From NCBI RefSeq assembly GCF_009829075.1, contig NZ_WUQZ01000004.1:106388-170387 (forward strand): 64,000 nucleotides of DNA. Direction: 5' to 3'. The DNA is from Sphingobacterium composti. Its GTDB lineage: Bacteria > Bacteroidota > Bacteroidia > Sphingobacteriales > Sphingobacteriaceae. Positions 56,623 to 64,000 of the stretch are shown here, one piece after another. The notes under the pieces are model-generated. The model saw nothing but the letters and a program-made list of their open reading frames with translations, searched no databases and was not told the origin of the DNA. Position 1 is the stretch's first letter. Every line of letters begins with the position of its first letter. A program made the position numbers and the translations under genes.

Positions 56623-57218
56623 AGTCTATGTGGGCTATTTTTAGGAAAGAATCTATACCATATTTTTTTTCCAAAACGAATACTTAAATAAAGTAGAATT
56701 ATTGCAATGATGACAGCCAGCAGGGGTAAAAAAACTGCTAAAACACTCATTACAGTAGCTCCAGTGTTTTCAACTGTTGATACCACAGAATTTCCTAATC
56801 CAGCCGTTCCAGAGCTTGAGGCTAATCGAAATCCCGATAATGCAGTACTGATTGTCGCTGCTGTACCACCTCCAGCTATTACGCCTAATCCCCAGCGCAA
56901 AATTTCATTTGATTCCACAAATTGTGACGAAAATAGTAATGTTCCAGCAACAGCTGATAATGGAATAGCTATAGAGTCCAAAACATTATCAATGAATGGG
57001 ATATAATAGGCTAATATTTCAAATAGCATGGCAATTCCTAGGATGAGCAGAGCTGTAAAACTACCTAACCATTGCCAATTGTCTTGTAATGGAATCCATT
57101 GGAAGTAGGAGGCTAGACTCACAAAAAACAAAGGCAGAAATACACGAAAGCCAGTTGCAGTAGCTAAGCCAATTCCAATAAATAAGCTTAAAATATAAGG
57201 TCCAATTTGTTCCATCAT
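56619..57218 (-). CDS. DUF4126-family membrane protein
   Basis: About 199 residues, four or five membrane spans, rich in Gly and Ala (LFIGIGLATATGFRVFLPLFFVSLASYF, WGLGVIAGGGTAATISTALSGFRLASSSGTAGLGNSVVSTVEN). This matches the DUF4126 family, whose function is not known to me. The start is at ATG 57216-57218 or the adjacent one at 57213-57215. The frame continues upstream to 57296, but that part overlaps the terminator at 57266-57293. The 3' end overlaps the ABC exporter stop by 4 nt. Confidence 0.82.
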   Translation of the reverse strand: MMEQIGPYILSLFIGIGLATATGFRVFLPLFFVSLASYFQWIPLQDNWQWLGSFTALLILGIAMLFEILAYYIPFIDNVLDSIAIPLSAVAGTLLFSSQFVESNEILRWGLGVIAGGGTAATISTALSGFRLASSSGTAGLGNSVVSTVENTGATVMSVLAVFLPLLAVIIAIILLYLSIRFGKKIWYRFFPKNSPHRL

Positions 57219-57265
57219 ATGATTATTTATACTTAAAATTACTATTCTAAATGTGTATAAACAAA

Positions 57266-57293
57266 AAGAGTGAAAGACAATGCTTTCACTCTT
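57266..57293 (-). terminator. Terminator after the OmpP1/FadL-like gene
   Basis: A perfect 11-bp stem (57266-57276 and 57283-57293) with a 6-nt loop and a T-rich stretch on the minus strand. Confidence 0.75.
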
Positions 57294-57315
57294 CATAACA
57301 ATATACTTTATTTAT

Positions 57316-58875
57316 CTAAAACTTAGCACCTATAGTAAACATTGCGTTTGTTCTGCGTAGATTCAAATCTGCAATTGGTTCAAAACTTCCGCTATCATGC
57401 CAAAAGTTACTCAACTTATACGGAGACACACTAAATGTATTTACCTGATGAACGAGCGCAATATCGGCATATATACTATTTGATAATTTAAAGCCTAATC
57501 CCACACTACCGCTCATATTTGATTCTTCAGAATATTTATACGGATTACCCAAATAATTGAATCCTGCACGTCCGCTGATTGTATTTGTTAACAAATATTC
57601 TCCACCCACACGTACATTTATTGCTCCTTTTAATTCGTCTTTTAAAGTGTTATTTATTCCTTGGTATGAACTAAATCTGGATGGATTACTGTAGCGAATA
57701 GTATTATATGTTAGATATTCCATTTCAGCACTTAGTAAACCTCTGTTAAAGAATTTTGTCGCACCCAAAGCAAATTTCCATGGTGTTGCAATGTTGTAGT
57801 CTTCATCGCTAGAGTACATGTCAGACTCATAAGTATAAAAACTCGAATTGGAATTCATATCAGGAAAGAAGCTAACATCTGTAAAAGCATTTGTCGTTTC
57901 AGTAATGGATAGTAATGTAGGCGTGGTAATTGTCAAGCCGATATTCCAATCTGTAGTGGGTTTGTAAATCATTCCTAATTTAAAATCCACTCCTGATCCT
58001 TCACTAATTTGGGAGTAGTCATCTAATAGCTGATAGCTTTTATCGCCAAATTTTATATAGTCAGCTGAAGTAGGGTCTGCAAATTCTGAATCAGGGTTGT
58101 GTTTAGCAACATCAACAGCCAATTTGGTTAGACCATTTTCCTCGAAAATTTTGCTTTTCTCATATTTAAAAAAGGAAAGACCTAATGTACCACCTATATA
58201 AAATTTATTATTATAATTACCACCAAACGCAATAGCTGTAGTATTATGTGATCCTTTTGTTAATACATCATTTATTTGGTCTTTATCATCAAATTCTACA
58301 GCCAAAGGAAAATAACCTTTTGTGGCATCTGCAAATTCTTCAACAAGATAAGAGTTGTAAAAATCTGATTCAAAATTCTTGTCGTAATCCATAATATCCG
58401 TAAGATTATTAACAAACGACGTTTCTTTATTAACTCCACTATATATGATAGAATTATTAAAGTTATGCTTTTTGTTATAACTTATACCAACATTCACGTT
58501 CTGCCAACCGGCATAACCACCTATTTGGTTTCTACTTGGAAAATTAAAAACAATACCAGCTTGAGAAATACCAAAGTTGCCTTTGCTGCTGTTGGAATTT
58601 GTGCCTAGAAAATCAGCTTTATTGCTGTTTCGCAAGTAATCCAATGTAATGGAGATATCTGAACGACTAAAAAATCCAAGACCTGCAGGATTACCATTTA
58701 TAGCACTAATGTCTCCACCAAGAGAAGTTTGCACATTTCCCATACCTTTAATACGCGCAGAAGCTGGATTACCATCTTTGGAAAAAGTTACGGCATCATC
58801 CACGGACTGTGCTTGGGCATATCCCCAGAATGCACTGGAAACAAAAACGGAAAGTATGATTTTTTTTATATTCAT
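57316..58875 (-). CDS. OmpP1/FadL-type outer-membrane protein
   Basis: About 519 residues with a signal peptide (MNIKKIILSVFVSSAFWGYAQAQ). The N-terminal SVDDAVTFSKDGNPASARIKGMGNVQTSLGGDISAINGNPAGLGFFSRSDIS segment is the OmpP1/FadL/TodX pattern (NPAG). The rest has alternating strands typical of a beta-barrel, ending in FTIGAKF. It may be a channel for hydrophobic compounds such as fatty acids; some related Bacteroidota proteins act in other ways. The start is the ATG at 58873-58875, five codons into the open frame. The preceding gene on the same strand is the Trp-rich lipoprotein, 64 nt upstream. Confidence 0.78.
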   Translation of the reverse strand: MNIKKIILSVFVSSAFWGYAQAQSVDDAVTFSKDGNPASARIKGMGNVQTSLGGDISAINGNPAGLGFFSRSDISITLDYLRNSNKADFLGTNSNSSKGNFGISQAGIVFNFPSRNQIGGYAGWQNVNVGISYNKKHNFNNSIIYSGVNKETSFVNNLTDIMDYDKNFESDFYNSYLVEEFADATKGYFPLAVEFDDKDQINDVLTKGSHNTTAIAFGGNYNNKFYIGGTLGLSFFKYEKSKIFEENGLTKLAVDVAKHNPDSEFADPTSADYIKFGDKSYQLLDDYSQISEGSGVDFKLGMIYKPTTDWNIGLTITTPTLLSITETTNAFTDVSFFPDMNSNSSFYTYESDMYSSDEDYNIATPWKFALGATKFFNRGLLSAEMEYLTYNTIRYSNPSRFSSYQGINNTLKDELKGAINVRVGGEYLLTNTISGRAGFNYLGNPYKYSEESNMSGSVGLGFKLSNSIYADIALVHQVNTFSVSPYKLSNFWHDSGSFEPIADLNLRRTNAMFTIGAKF

Positions 58876-58902
58876 GAATTTATTGTCCAAAGTTTATAGA
58901 AA

Positions 58903-58924
58903 TGCCAGTCTTTTAGGACTGGCA
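58903..58924 (-). terminator. Hairpin between the Trp-rich lipoprotein gene and the OmpP1-like gene
   Basis: An 8-bp stem (58903-58910 and 58917-58924) with a 6-nt loop and a short T tract on the minus strand. It may only attenuate transcription. Confidence 0.5.
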
Positions 58925-58939
58925 AATATTTAAAATTTA

Positions 58940-60148
58940 TTATCTTCTTGATGAACGAGAGCTTGATCCAGATGAACTTGAAGAGCTTGAACCTGAACTT
59001 CTAGAAGAAGAGCCCGATGAACTGCTTCCTACAGACGATGATCCTCTTGATGAAGAACTAGAGGAAGGGGTGTAGCTCGAGCCTCTACTTCCCGAAGAAC
59101 TGCTTGAAGAAGGAGTGCTAGTTGGCCTTACGCTTCTGTCTGTAGTTGTAGATCGTGAAGAGGATGGTGTAGTTGCACCACGTTGAGTAGAAGTTGTACC
59201 TCTTTGAACAGTTCCTCTATTATTATTTGTATTTGTTGATCTTTCTGATACACTGCGTGAAGTCGTACCTCTCTCGGTTGCACCTCTATTTGATGTGTTT
59301 GTTGATCTATCAGACACACTACGTGATGAGGTACCTCTTTCTATAGTGCCACTTTCTCTACGAACCGAACTTGCTCTGGTAGAACCGTCGCTATTACGAG
59401 TTGCAACTCTAGATCCAGTTACTATTCGTCCACTTGCATCTCTGCTAACGCTACGAGAGGTAGTTCCTTCTGTAGATCTTCGTGAAGATCTATTACTCAC
59501 GCGAGAATCATATGAGCCGCGATTGGTCGAACGTACTGAAGAGTATGTTGGACGTACTCTATACCCATTTCCATAACCAGTATTACCATAATATCCATAA
59601 TATGGATGTCCCCAGCGGCTGTAATAAGAGTTATGTCCCCAAAAAGACCCATAACGGTACGGATTACCCCATCCCCAGCCATAAGAGTAGTAAGGATTTC
59701 CCCAACCCCAATTATATCCAAAATGTGAATACGGATAACCCCAACCAAAACCTAAAGACCAATTTGAACCCCAGCCCCAATTAGACCATCCTAATCCCAT
59801 GCCACCATATCCATATCCAAACCATGGGTCGAAAAACGGATCATAATAGCTCATGCCAGGAGCAGCGTAGTAGAATCTGTTGATACGATTAGCGTATTCT
59901 AAATCTTCATAACCATCTTCATAATATTCTTCATCAGAATACTCGTCTGCATAATAATCATTATTCTGTTGTGTATACTGTTCGTCCGTGTAGTAATAAT
60001 CCGGACTTTGGTAAGGCTGATCAACATTCGCTTGGCGATTGTTGTACATGTCGTCCTTGTAAGCGATTTGCTTACTTGTCGAACAAGAACTAATAGCCAC
60101 CGCTACTGTTAATGCCAAACTGCTAAATACTATTCTCTTCGCTTTCAT
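58940..60148 (-). CDS. Trp/Tyr/Gly-rich and Ser-rich lipoprotein of unknown function
   Basis: 402 residues in three parts. A lipoprotein signal with lipid Cys22 (MKAKRIVFSSLALTVAVAISSC) is followed by an acidic Tyr/Asp/Glu-rich stretch (about 30-90). Then comes a block of GWGW, NPYY, GYG and SYGW repeats rich in Trp, Tyr and Gly (about 95-205). The last half is Ser/Arg/Thr-rich with imperfect repeats (GTTSRSVSERSTNT-type, three copies at about 226-325) and a C-terminal poly-Ser/Gly tail. Proteins like this often lie next to proS in Bacteroidota and have been mislabelled by annotation pipelines as prolyl-tRNA synthetase; I recall this but cannot verify it here. It is probably at the cell surface and intrinsically disordered. 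No function is assigned. Confidence 0.8.
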   Translation of the reverse strand: MKAKRIVFSSLALTVAVAISSCSTSKQIAYKDDMYNNRQANVDQPYQSPDYYYTDEQYTQQNNDYYADEYSDEEYYEDGYEDLEYANRINRFYYAAPGMSYYDPFFDPWFGYGYGGMGLGWSNWGWGSNWSLGFGWGYPYSHFGYNWGWGNPYYSYGWGWGNPYRYGSFWGHNSYYSRWGHPYYGYYGNTGYGNGYRVRPTYSSVRSTNRGSYDSRVSNRSSRRSTEGTTSRSVSRDASGRIVTGSRVATRNSDGSTRASSVRRESGTIERGTSSRSVSDRSTNTSNRGATERGTTSRSVSERSTNTNNNRGTVQRGTTSTQRGATTPSSSRSTTTDRSVRPTSTPSSSSSSGSRGSSYTPSSSSSSRGSSSVGSSSSGSSSRSSGSSSSSSSGSSSRSSRR

Positions 60149-60320
60149 AATATCTTTCTCGCTAGTTGTTGTAGATAATCCAACGTCTTTTTATTATCTT
60201 AGACGCGAATTTTAGCAAAGGTTTAATACCTCTTATCAAAAATATAAATAAATTTTTACAGCAAGAGAATATATACTTTTTTAACATATATTTTCGGATT
60301 ATAAGTTATCGTATAAGCAA

Positions 60321-61796
60321 ATGAGTAAAGGAATAACAAGTCGTAGTGAAGATTATTCACAATGGTATAATGATCTGGTAATCAAAGCGGATTTAGCAGA
60401 ATACTCTGCAGTGCGAGGATGTATGGTGATTAAGCCTTATGGTTATGCTATTTGGGAGCGTATGCAAGCAATTTTGGACAAGCGTTTCAAAGAAACAGGA
60501 CATAGTAATGCATACTTCCCGTTGTTTATTCCCAAATCATTTTTTTCCAAAGAAGCATCTCACGTAGAAGGTTTTGCGACAGAATGTGCTGTAGTGACGC
60601 ATTACCGTCTTAAAAATGATGGCAATGGAAATATTATCGTTGATGAAGATGCAAAACTGGAGGAAGAACTAATTGTTCGTCCAACATCAGAGACTATTAT
60701 TTGGAATACGTACAGAGGCTGGATTGAATCATACCGTGACTTACCGATTTTGGTTAATCAATGGGCAAATGTTGTGCGTTGGGAAATGCGTACGCGTTTA
60801 TTCTTACGTACAGCTGAGTTTTTGTGGCAAGAAGGTCATACCGCTCATGCTACTTCAGAAGAAGCTATAGCGGAAGCTCAACAAATGTTGGATGTGTATG
60901 CTGAATTTGCGGAAAAAACATTAGCTGTACCCGTTATTCGTGGTCGTAAGACAGAAAATGAGCGTTTTGCTGGAGCATTGGATACGTATACTATCGAAGC
61001 ATTAATGCAAGATGGAAAAGCATTACAAGCAGGTACTTCTCACTTCTTAGGACAAAATTTTGCGAAAGCATTTGATGTAAAGTTTACATCAAAAGAAGGT
61101 AAGCAGGAGCATGTTTGGGCTACCTCATGGGGTGTTTCTACACGTTTAATGGGTGCATTGATTATGGCGCACTCAGACGATCAAGGTTTGGTATTACCTC
61201 CAAAATTAGCACCTATTCAAGTGGTAATTGTTCCGATTTTCAAAACTGAAGAAGAGAAAGCTCAAATTGATGCTTTTGTTGATTCTTTGACTGCAGAATT
61301 GAAAGCAGCTGGTGTGTCTGTCAAATTTGATGATCGTGATACACAACGTCCTGGATTCAAATTTGCAGAATGGGAATTGAAAGGTGTGCCTTTGCGTGTA
61401 ACAGCTGGTGCACGTGATATGCAAAATGGTCTAGTAGAACTAGCGCGTCGTGATACACAAACAAAAGAAACTGTTTCGCAAGAAGGTTTGGGGCAGAGAA
61501 TAATTGCTTTATTAGATGAAATTCAAGATAATATCTTTAATAAAGCATTAAACTTCCGTAATGAGCATATCACAGAAGTAAATTCTTATGAGGAGTTTAA
61601 AGAAGTATTGGAAACAAAAGGTGGTTTTGTGTCATGCTTTTGGGATGAAACAGTAGAAACTGAGAAACGCGTAAAAGAAGAAACAAAAGCAACAACACGT
61701 TGTATTCCTTTGGATTATACGGATGATAAAGAAGGTGTTTGTATTTTTACAGGTAAACCTACTACAAAACGTGTGCTTTTTGCGAAAGCTTATTAA
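60321..61796 (+). CDS. proS: Prolyl-tRNA synthetase, class 3 (archaeal/eukaryote-like)
   Basis: 491 residues, without the editing insertion of the long bacterial form. Class II motifs are clear: [63 protein letters not shown], and [14 protein letters not shown] and [23 protein letters not shown]. The anticodon-binding domain (QVVIVPIF...) and a C-terminal region with [14 protein letters not shown] complete it. It charges tRNA-Pro. It diverges from the Trp-rich lipoprotein gene and ends at a hairpin terminator. Confidence 0.96.
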   Translation: MSKGITSRSEDYSQWYNDLVIKADLAEYSAVRGCMVIKPYGYAIWERMQAILDKRFKETGHSNAYFPLFIPKSFFSKEASHVEGFATECAVVTHYRLKNDGNGNIIVDEDAKLEEELIVRPTSETIIWNTYRGWIESYRDLPILVNQWANVVRWEMRTRLFLRTAEFLWQEGHTAHATSEEAIAEAQQMLDVYAEFAEKTLAVPVIRGRKTENERFAGALDTYTIEALMQDGKALQAGTSHFLGQNFAKAFDVKFTSKEGKQEHVWATSWGVSTRLMGALIMAHSDDQGLVLPPKLAPIQVVIVPIFKTEEEKAQIDAFVDSLTAELKAAGVSVKFDDRDTQRPGFKFAEWELKGVPLRVTAGARDMQNGLVELARRDTQTKETVSQEGLGQRIIALLDEIQDNIFNKALNFRNEHITEVNSYEEFKEVLETKGGFVSCFWDETVETEKRVKEETKATTRCIPLDYTDDKEGVCIFTGKPTTKRVLFAKAY

Positions 61797-61819
61797 AATT
61801 TATTCATAAATATTTAGAG

Positions 61820-61843
61820 AGAGCAAAGATTATTCTTTGCTCT
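61820..61843 (+). terminator. Terminator after proS
   Basis: A perfect 10-bp stem (61820-61829 and 61834-61843) with a 4-nt loop and a T-run. Confidence 0.8.
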
Positions 61844-61862
61844 TTTTGTTTAAATTAGTTAC

Positions 61863-62636
61863 ATGAGAATATTGATTTTAGGTTGCGGTTGGGTAGGAGA
61901 AGATGTTGCTAAGTATTATATCGAAAATGGTTTTCAAGTCTATGCTACTTGTACTTCTATAGAGAAGAAAGAATTTCTAACAGCTCTAGGTTTACAAGTT
62001 GCCCTTGTGAATTTTGATGAGGAATCTACTATAGCCGAATTTCCTTCAAACTTTGATTTTGTATTGAATAGTATTCCAGCAAGTTCTCGTTCTTCTATGG
62101 AAGAAATAGCTATACGATTTCAAAATGTACGTCGATATTTGAATCAAATTCAGGTCAAGAAGCAGATATTTTTGAGTTCTATTGGTATTTATCCAGATAG
62201 GGATGGAGTATTTGATGAAACTTATACAAAGTATTTGAATGAACGATTACTGTTAAGCGAAAACTCAATTCAACTTGATAATACATTTATTTATAGATTA
62301 GGTGGATTGTTTGGAAAGAATAGAATTTTTGCTAAATATTTTTCGAATCGCGTATGTACTACAGGCGAACAACCTGCTAATTTTATTCATGTACATGATG
62401 TAGTATCATTAATCGTAAAAGGATTTGAATCGGATTTAAATCATTCGATTTATAATCTTGTAGCACCCGATCATCCGACCAAGCAAGAAGTTATAATAGC
62501 ATCTGCTAAAAAATACGGATTTGATTTACCCTCGACTTTTGATTCTGAAAATTCCTTTCAAAAAATAGTTGATGGTTCAAAAATAGTTAAGGAAATTAAT
62601 TTTAGTTTTAAGTATTTTTCTCCTTTAAATTTTTAA
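61863..62636 (+). CDS. NAD(P)-binding epimerase/dehydratase-like protein
   Basis: 257 residues with an N-terminal Rossmann nucleotide motif ILGCGWVGEDVAKYY. Further segments (FLSSIGIYPDRDGVFDET, YRLGGLFGKNRI, NFIHVHDVVSLIVKGF, YNLVAPDHPTKQEV) fit the extended SDR/YeeZ-like group. The usual YxxxK is replaced by YTKYLNERLL, so catalysis is uncertain. Substrate unknown. It sits 11 nt before the remains of a DUF1835 gene. Confidence 0.75.
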   Translation: MRILILGCGWVGEDVAKYYIENGFQVYATCTSIEKKEFLTALGLQVALVNFDEESTIAEFPSNFDFVLNSIPASSRSSMEEIAIRFQNVRRYLNQIQVKKQIFLSSIGIYPDRDGVFDETYTKYLNERLLLSENSIQLDNTFIYRLGGLFGKNRIFAKYFSNRVCTTGEQPANFIHVHDVVSLIVKGFESDLNHSIYNLVAPDHPTKQEVIIASAKKYGFDLPSTFDSENSFQKIVDGSKIVKEINFSFKYFSPLNF

Positions 62637-62647
62637 ACCTCAATATA

Positions 62648-63470
62648 ATGGCGAAAGATTATCATATCGTTTATGGAGATAATGCATAATCCTCCCTTAT
62701 CCAATATTCTTCTATTGACTTTATAAGAGATGTTGTTGAAATTATTGTGTTGAAAGATAATCTGAATGAGGGTTTTTTGTTTGATTTAAAAACTTTACAA
62801 GGGTTAGATGAGCGCATCGAATGGTTTGACAAATACTATAAATTTAAGGAGCATTATCGTGACAGAAAGTTTGATAATATTGTTATTCAATCAAAGCTTA
62901 AAAAAATTACACCAGGAGATACTGTTTATTTATGGCTTGGTGATGAGGGGAATGAATATATTTGGATGTGTGCTATCTTAAATTTTCTATTAAAAACCAA
63001 ACTCTCTATTTATGTTATTGATTGGTCAAAAATATCCTTTAATAATTTTCACTATAAGGAATTATCCGCATATTCACTACAAGTAAGTGCACCTCAAGAC
63101 GTAATTTTGGCTTCTAAAAATTTCAGACGTTTAACAAATCCAGAGCAAAATATCTTCTCGGAATTATGGATAAATTTTTTAAAAAACAACAGTCCACTAA
63201 GAATTTTGAAGGAGTTATCTTCAATTTTGGAAACGGATATAGAATATTTATGATAATAATCTGATGAGTTTGACTACCTCATATTTTCAAAGAGCTGTTA
63301 TTATAGTAACCAAAACTTTTGGTATTCTATATCGTAAAAACTATTATTGTGGAATTGGGGAGGAATTTTTGTTGCGAAGATTAGAGGAATTATGTTTAAC
63401 GGGAAAATTAGTTGGAAGATTCTCTGAAAACGGTAATAGGTGGGATTTTGAAGTGCGATTAACAAACTAA
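62648..63470 (+). pseudogene. Broken DUF1835/DUF3658-family gene (two lesions)
   Basis: The frame opens with MAKDYHIVYGDNA, which looks like the DUF1835 N-terminus, then stops at an in-frame TAA (62687-62689). The same frame continues open from there to 63253 and encodes IIVLKDNLNEGFLFDL, the typical continuation, up to SILETDIEYL. The family C-terminus (YDNNLMSLTTSYFQRAV to WDFEVRLTN) then appears one frame away, ending at 63470. Removing one T near 63247 (GAATATTTATGAT) would join the two. So one nonsense codon and one frameshift separate three pieces of one gene. An active protein from the 62747 start is possible but would lack both ends. Function of the family is unknown. Confidence 0.75.
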
Positions 63471-63472
63471 TT

Positions 63473-64000
63473 ATGTCAGATTTTAATATTAAAGATTTTT
63501 TAGATAACAAGGTTGATGAATACAATCAACCCAATTTCATACTCAATGACCCAATGTGTATTCCACATTTGTTTACAAAGAAGCAGGATATAGAAATAAT
63601 GGGGTTTATAGCTTCAATATTAGCTTGGGGACAGCGAAAAACCATTATCAACAAGTGTAAAGAGCTGATCGAGCGAATGGGGGGAAGTCCTTATGATTTT
63701 ATCATGCATCATCAGGAAGAAGATTTGAAATCTTTGTTGGGTTTCAAGCATCGGACTTTTAACGATACGGATTTGCTATATTTCGTGGAATTCTTTCGCT
63801 ATCACTATACGCGTTTTGACTCGTTAGAAGATGCATTTTTAATAGGGCAGGAGAATGTAAAACCTAAAGAAATTTCCATTGAAAAATCTTTGAATGAGTT
63901 TAAACAATATTTTTTCTCTTTGCCTGACTTTCCATTGCGTACTCACAAGCATGTTAGTTCACCAGCTCAAAAATCAACCTGTAAACGATTAAATATGTTT
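63473..64000 (+). CDS. TIGR02757-family protein (DUF2400), N-terminal part
   Basis: 176 residues visible to the right edge; the gene continues beyond. The start ATG lies 2 nt after the last stop of the DUF1835 remnant. Family segments: FGFIASILAWGQRKTIINKC-like (IEIMGFIASILAWGQRK), ERMGGSPYDFI, LLYFVEFFRYHYTRF, and LRTHKHVSSPAQKSTCKRLNMF near the edge, which is the KHVS...KR-NMF signature. Function is not established to my knowledge. Confidence 0.85.
   Translation, partial: MSDFNIKDFLDNKVDEYNQPNFILNDPMCIPHLFTKKQDIEIMGFIASILAWGQRKTIINKCKELIERMGGSPYDFIMHHQEEDLKSLLGFKHRTFNDTDLLYFVEFFRYHYTRFDSLEDAFLIGQENVKPKEISIEKSLNEFKQYFFSLPDFPLRTHKHVSSPAQKSTCKRLNMF

Noticed and set aside
57219..57296. N-terminal extension of the DUF4126 protein to 57296.
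   Set aside because: The stretch contains the terminator hairpin of the upstream gene and codes for unlikely residues before the paired Met.
59128..59784. Several open frames antisense to the Trp/Ser-rich lipoprotein gene.
   Set aside because: They arise from its biased, repetitive codon composition and have no start context or recognisable protein features.
58940..60148. Prolyl-tRNA synthetase-like label for the Trp-rich protein.
   Set aside because: No synthetase motif is present; the true ProS is the neighbouring gene at 60321-61796.
1..64000. tRNA or rRNA genes, CRISPR arrays, insertion sequences, attachment sites or a prophage.
   Set aside because: Reading both strands I found no cloverleaf-like segment, spaced repeat array, transposase or integrase.

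Overview
The window is a 64 kb piece of an AT-rich genome (I judge the GC content to be well below 45% by eye) from a Bacteroidota bacterium, most likely in or near the Sphingobacteriaceae. The evidence is two SusC/SusD outer-membrane pairs, a Y_Y_Y/AraC-type sensor system, promoters resembling the Bacteroidota -7 box TAnnTTTG, weak or absent Shine-Dalgarno sequences, and a class-3 (archaeal-like) prolyl-tRNA synthetase. The genus cannot be fixed from the sequence alone. I found no rRNA, tRNA, CRISPR array, insertion sequence or prophage. Almost all of the DNA is coding, and many genes end in strong hairpin terminators.

Layout. 1-6.1 kb: housekeeping genes (partial polX, NDH-2, acyl-ACP desaturase, sufS-sufE, murI). 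6.1-14.7 kb: a GH125 alpha-mannosidase, a Wzi/RemB-like outer-membrane protein, aroQ, a Bcr/CflA efflux pump, and a hexuronate cassette (SDR fructuronate/mannonate reductase, uxaC, LacI regulator). The promoters of GH125 and the uronate operon share an AAACGTTT palindrome typical of LacI-family operators. 14.7-17.2 kb: lgt, an M42 peptidase and DUF3467. 17.2-37.3 kb: a polysaccharide-utilisation locus. A leftward operon (IPT/TIG-NHL lipoprotein, SusC, SusD, DUF1735-type lipoprotein) diverges from a GH76 endo-alpha-1,6-mannanase. Next come a two-gene hybrid-type sensor system (kinase and AraC-type response regulator as separate overlapping ORFs) and a rightward operon of GH127-like, GH2 and glutaminase-like (DUF4965) enzymes. 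The divergent intergenic region carries a 14-bp direct repeat with 21-bp periodicity, a good candidate site for the response regulator.

37.4-42.8 kb: a GNAT-nitrilase fusion, asnA, IscA-like and IscS-like proteins, MscS and a 48-residue small protein. 42.8-54.8 kb: a glycerol/glycerophosphodiester locus (glpT, glpQ, susD, susC, glpF, glpK, glpD, and divergent glpR). A TonB-dependent SusCD pair inside a glp locus suggests active outer-membrane import of glycerophosphodiesters or a glycerol-phosphate polymer. The SusCD substrate is inferred from position only. 54.8-64 kb: an ABC exporter, DUF4126, an OmpP1/FadL-like barrel, a Trp/Tyr/Gly- and Ser-rich lipoprotein, proS, a Rossmann epimerase-like protein, a DUF1835 gene broken by two lesions, and the start of a TIGR02757 gene.

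How the parts work together. The main PUL probably binds and cuts alpha-mannan at the surface (GH76), imports it through SusCD, and trims it with GH125 encoded 10 kb away, while GH127/GH2 handle other linkages. The uronate cassette feeds hexuronates toward 2-keto-3-deoxygluconate, although no mannonate dehydratase is present here. The glp genes form a pathway from an extracellular phosphodiester to dihydroxyacetone phosphate.
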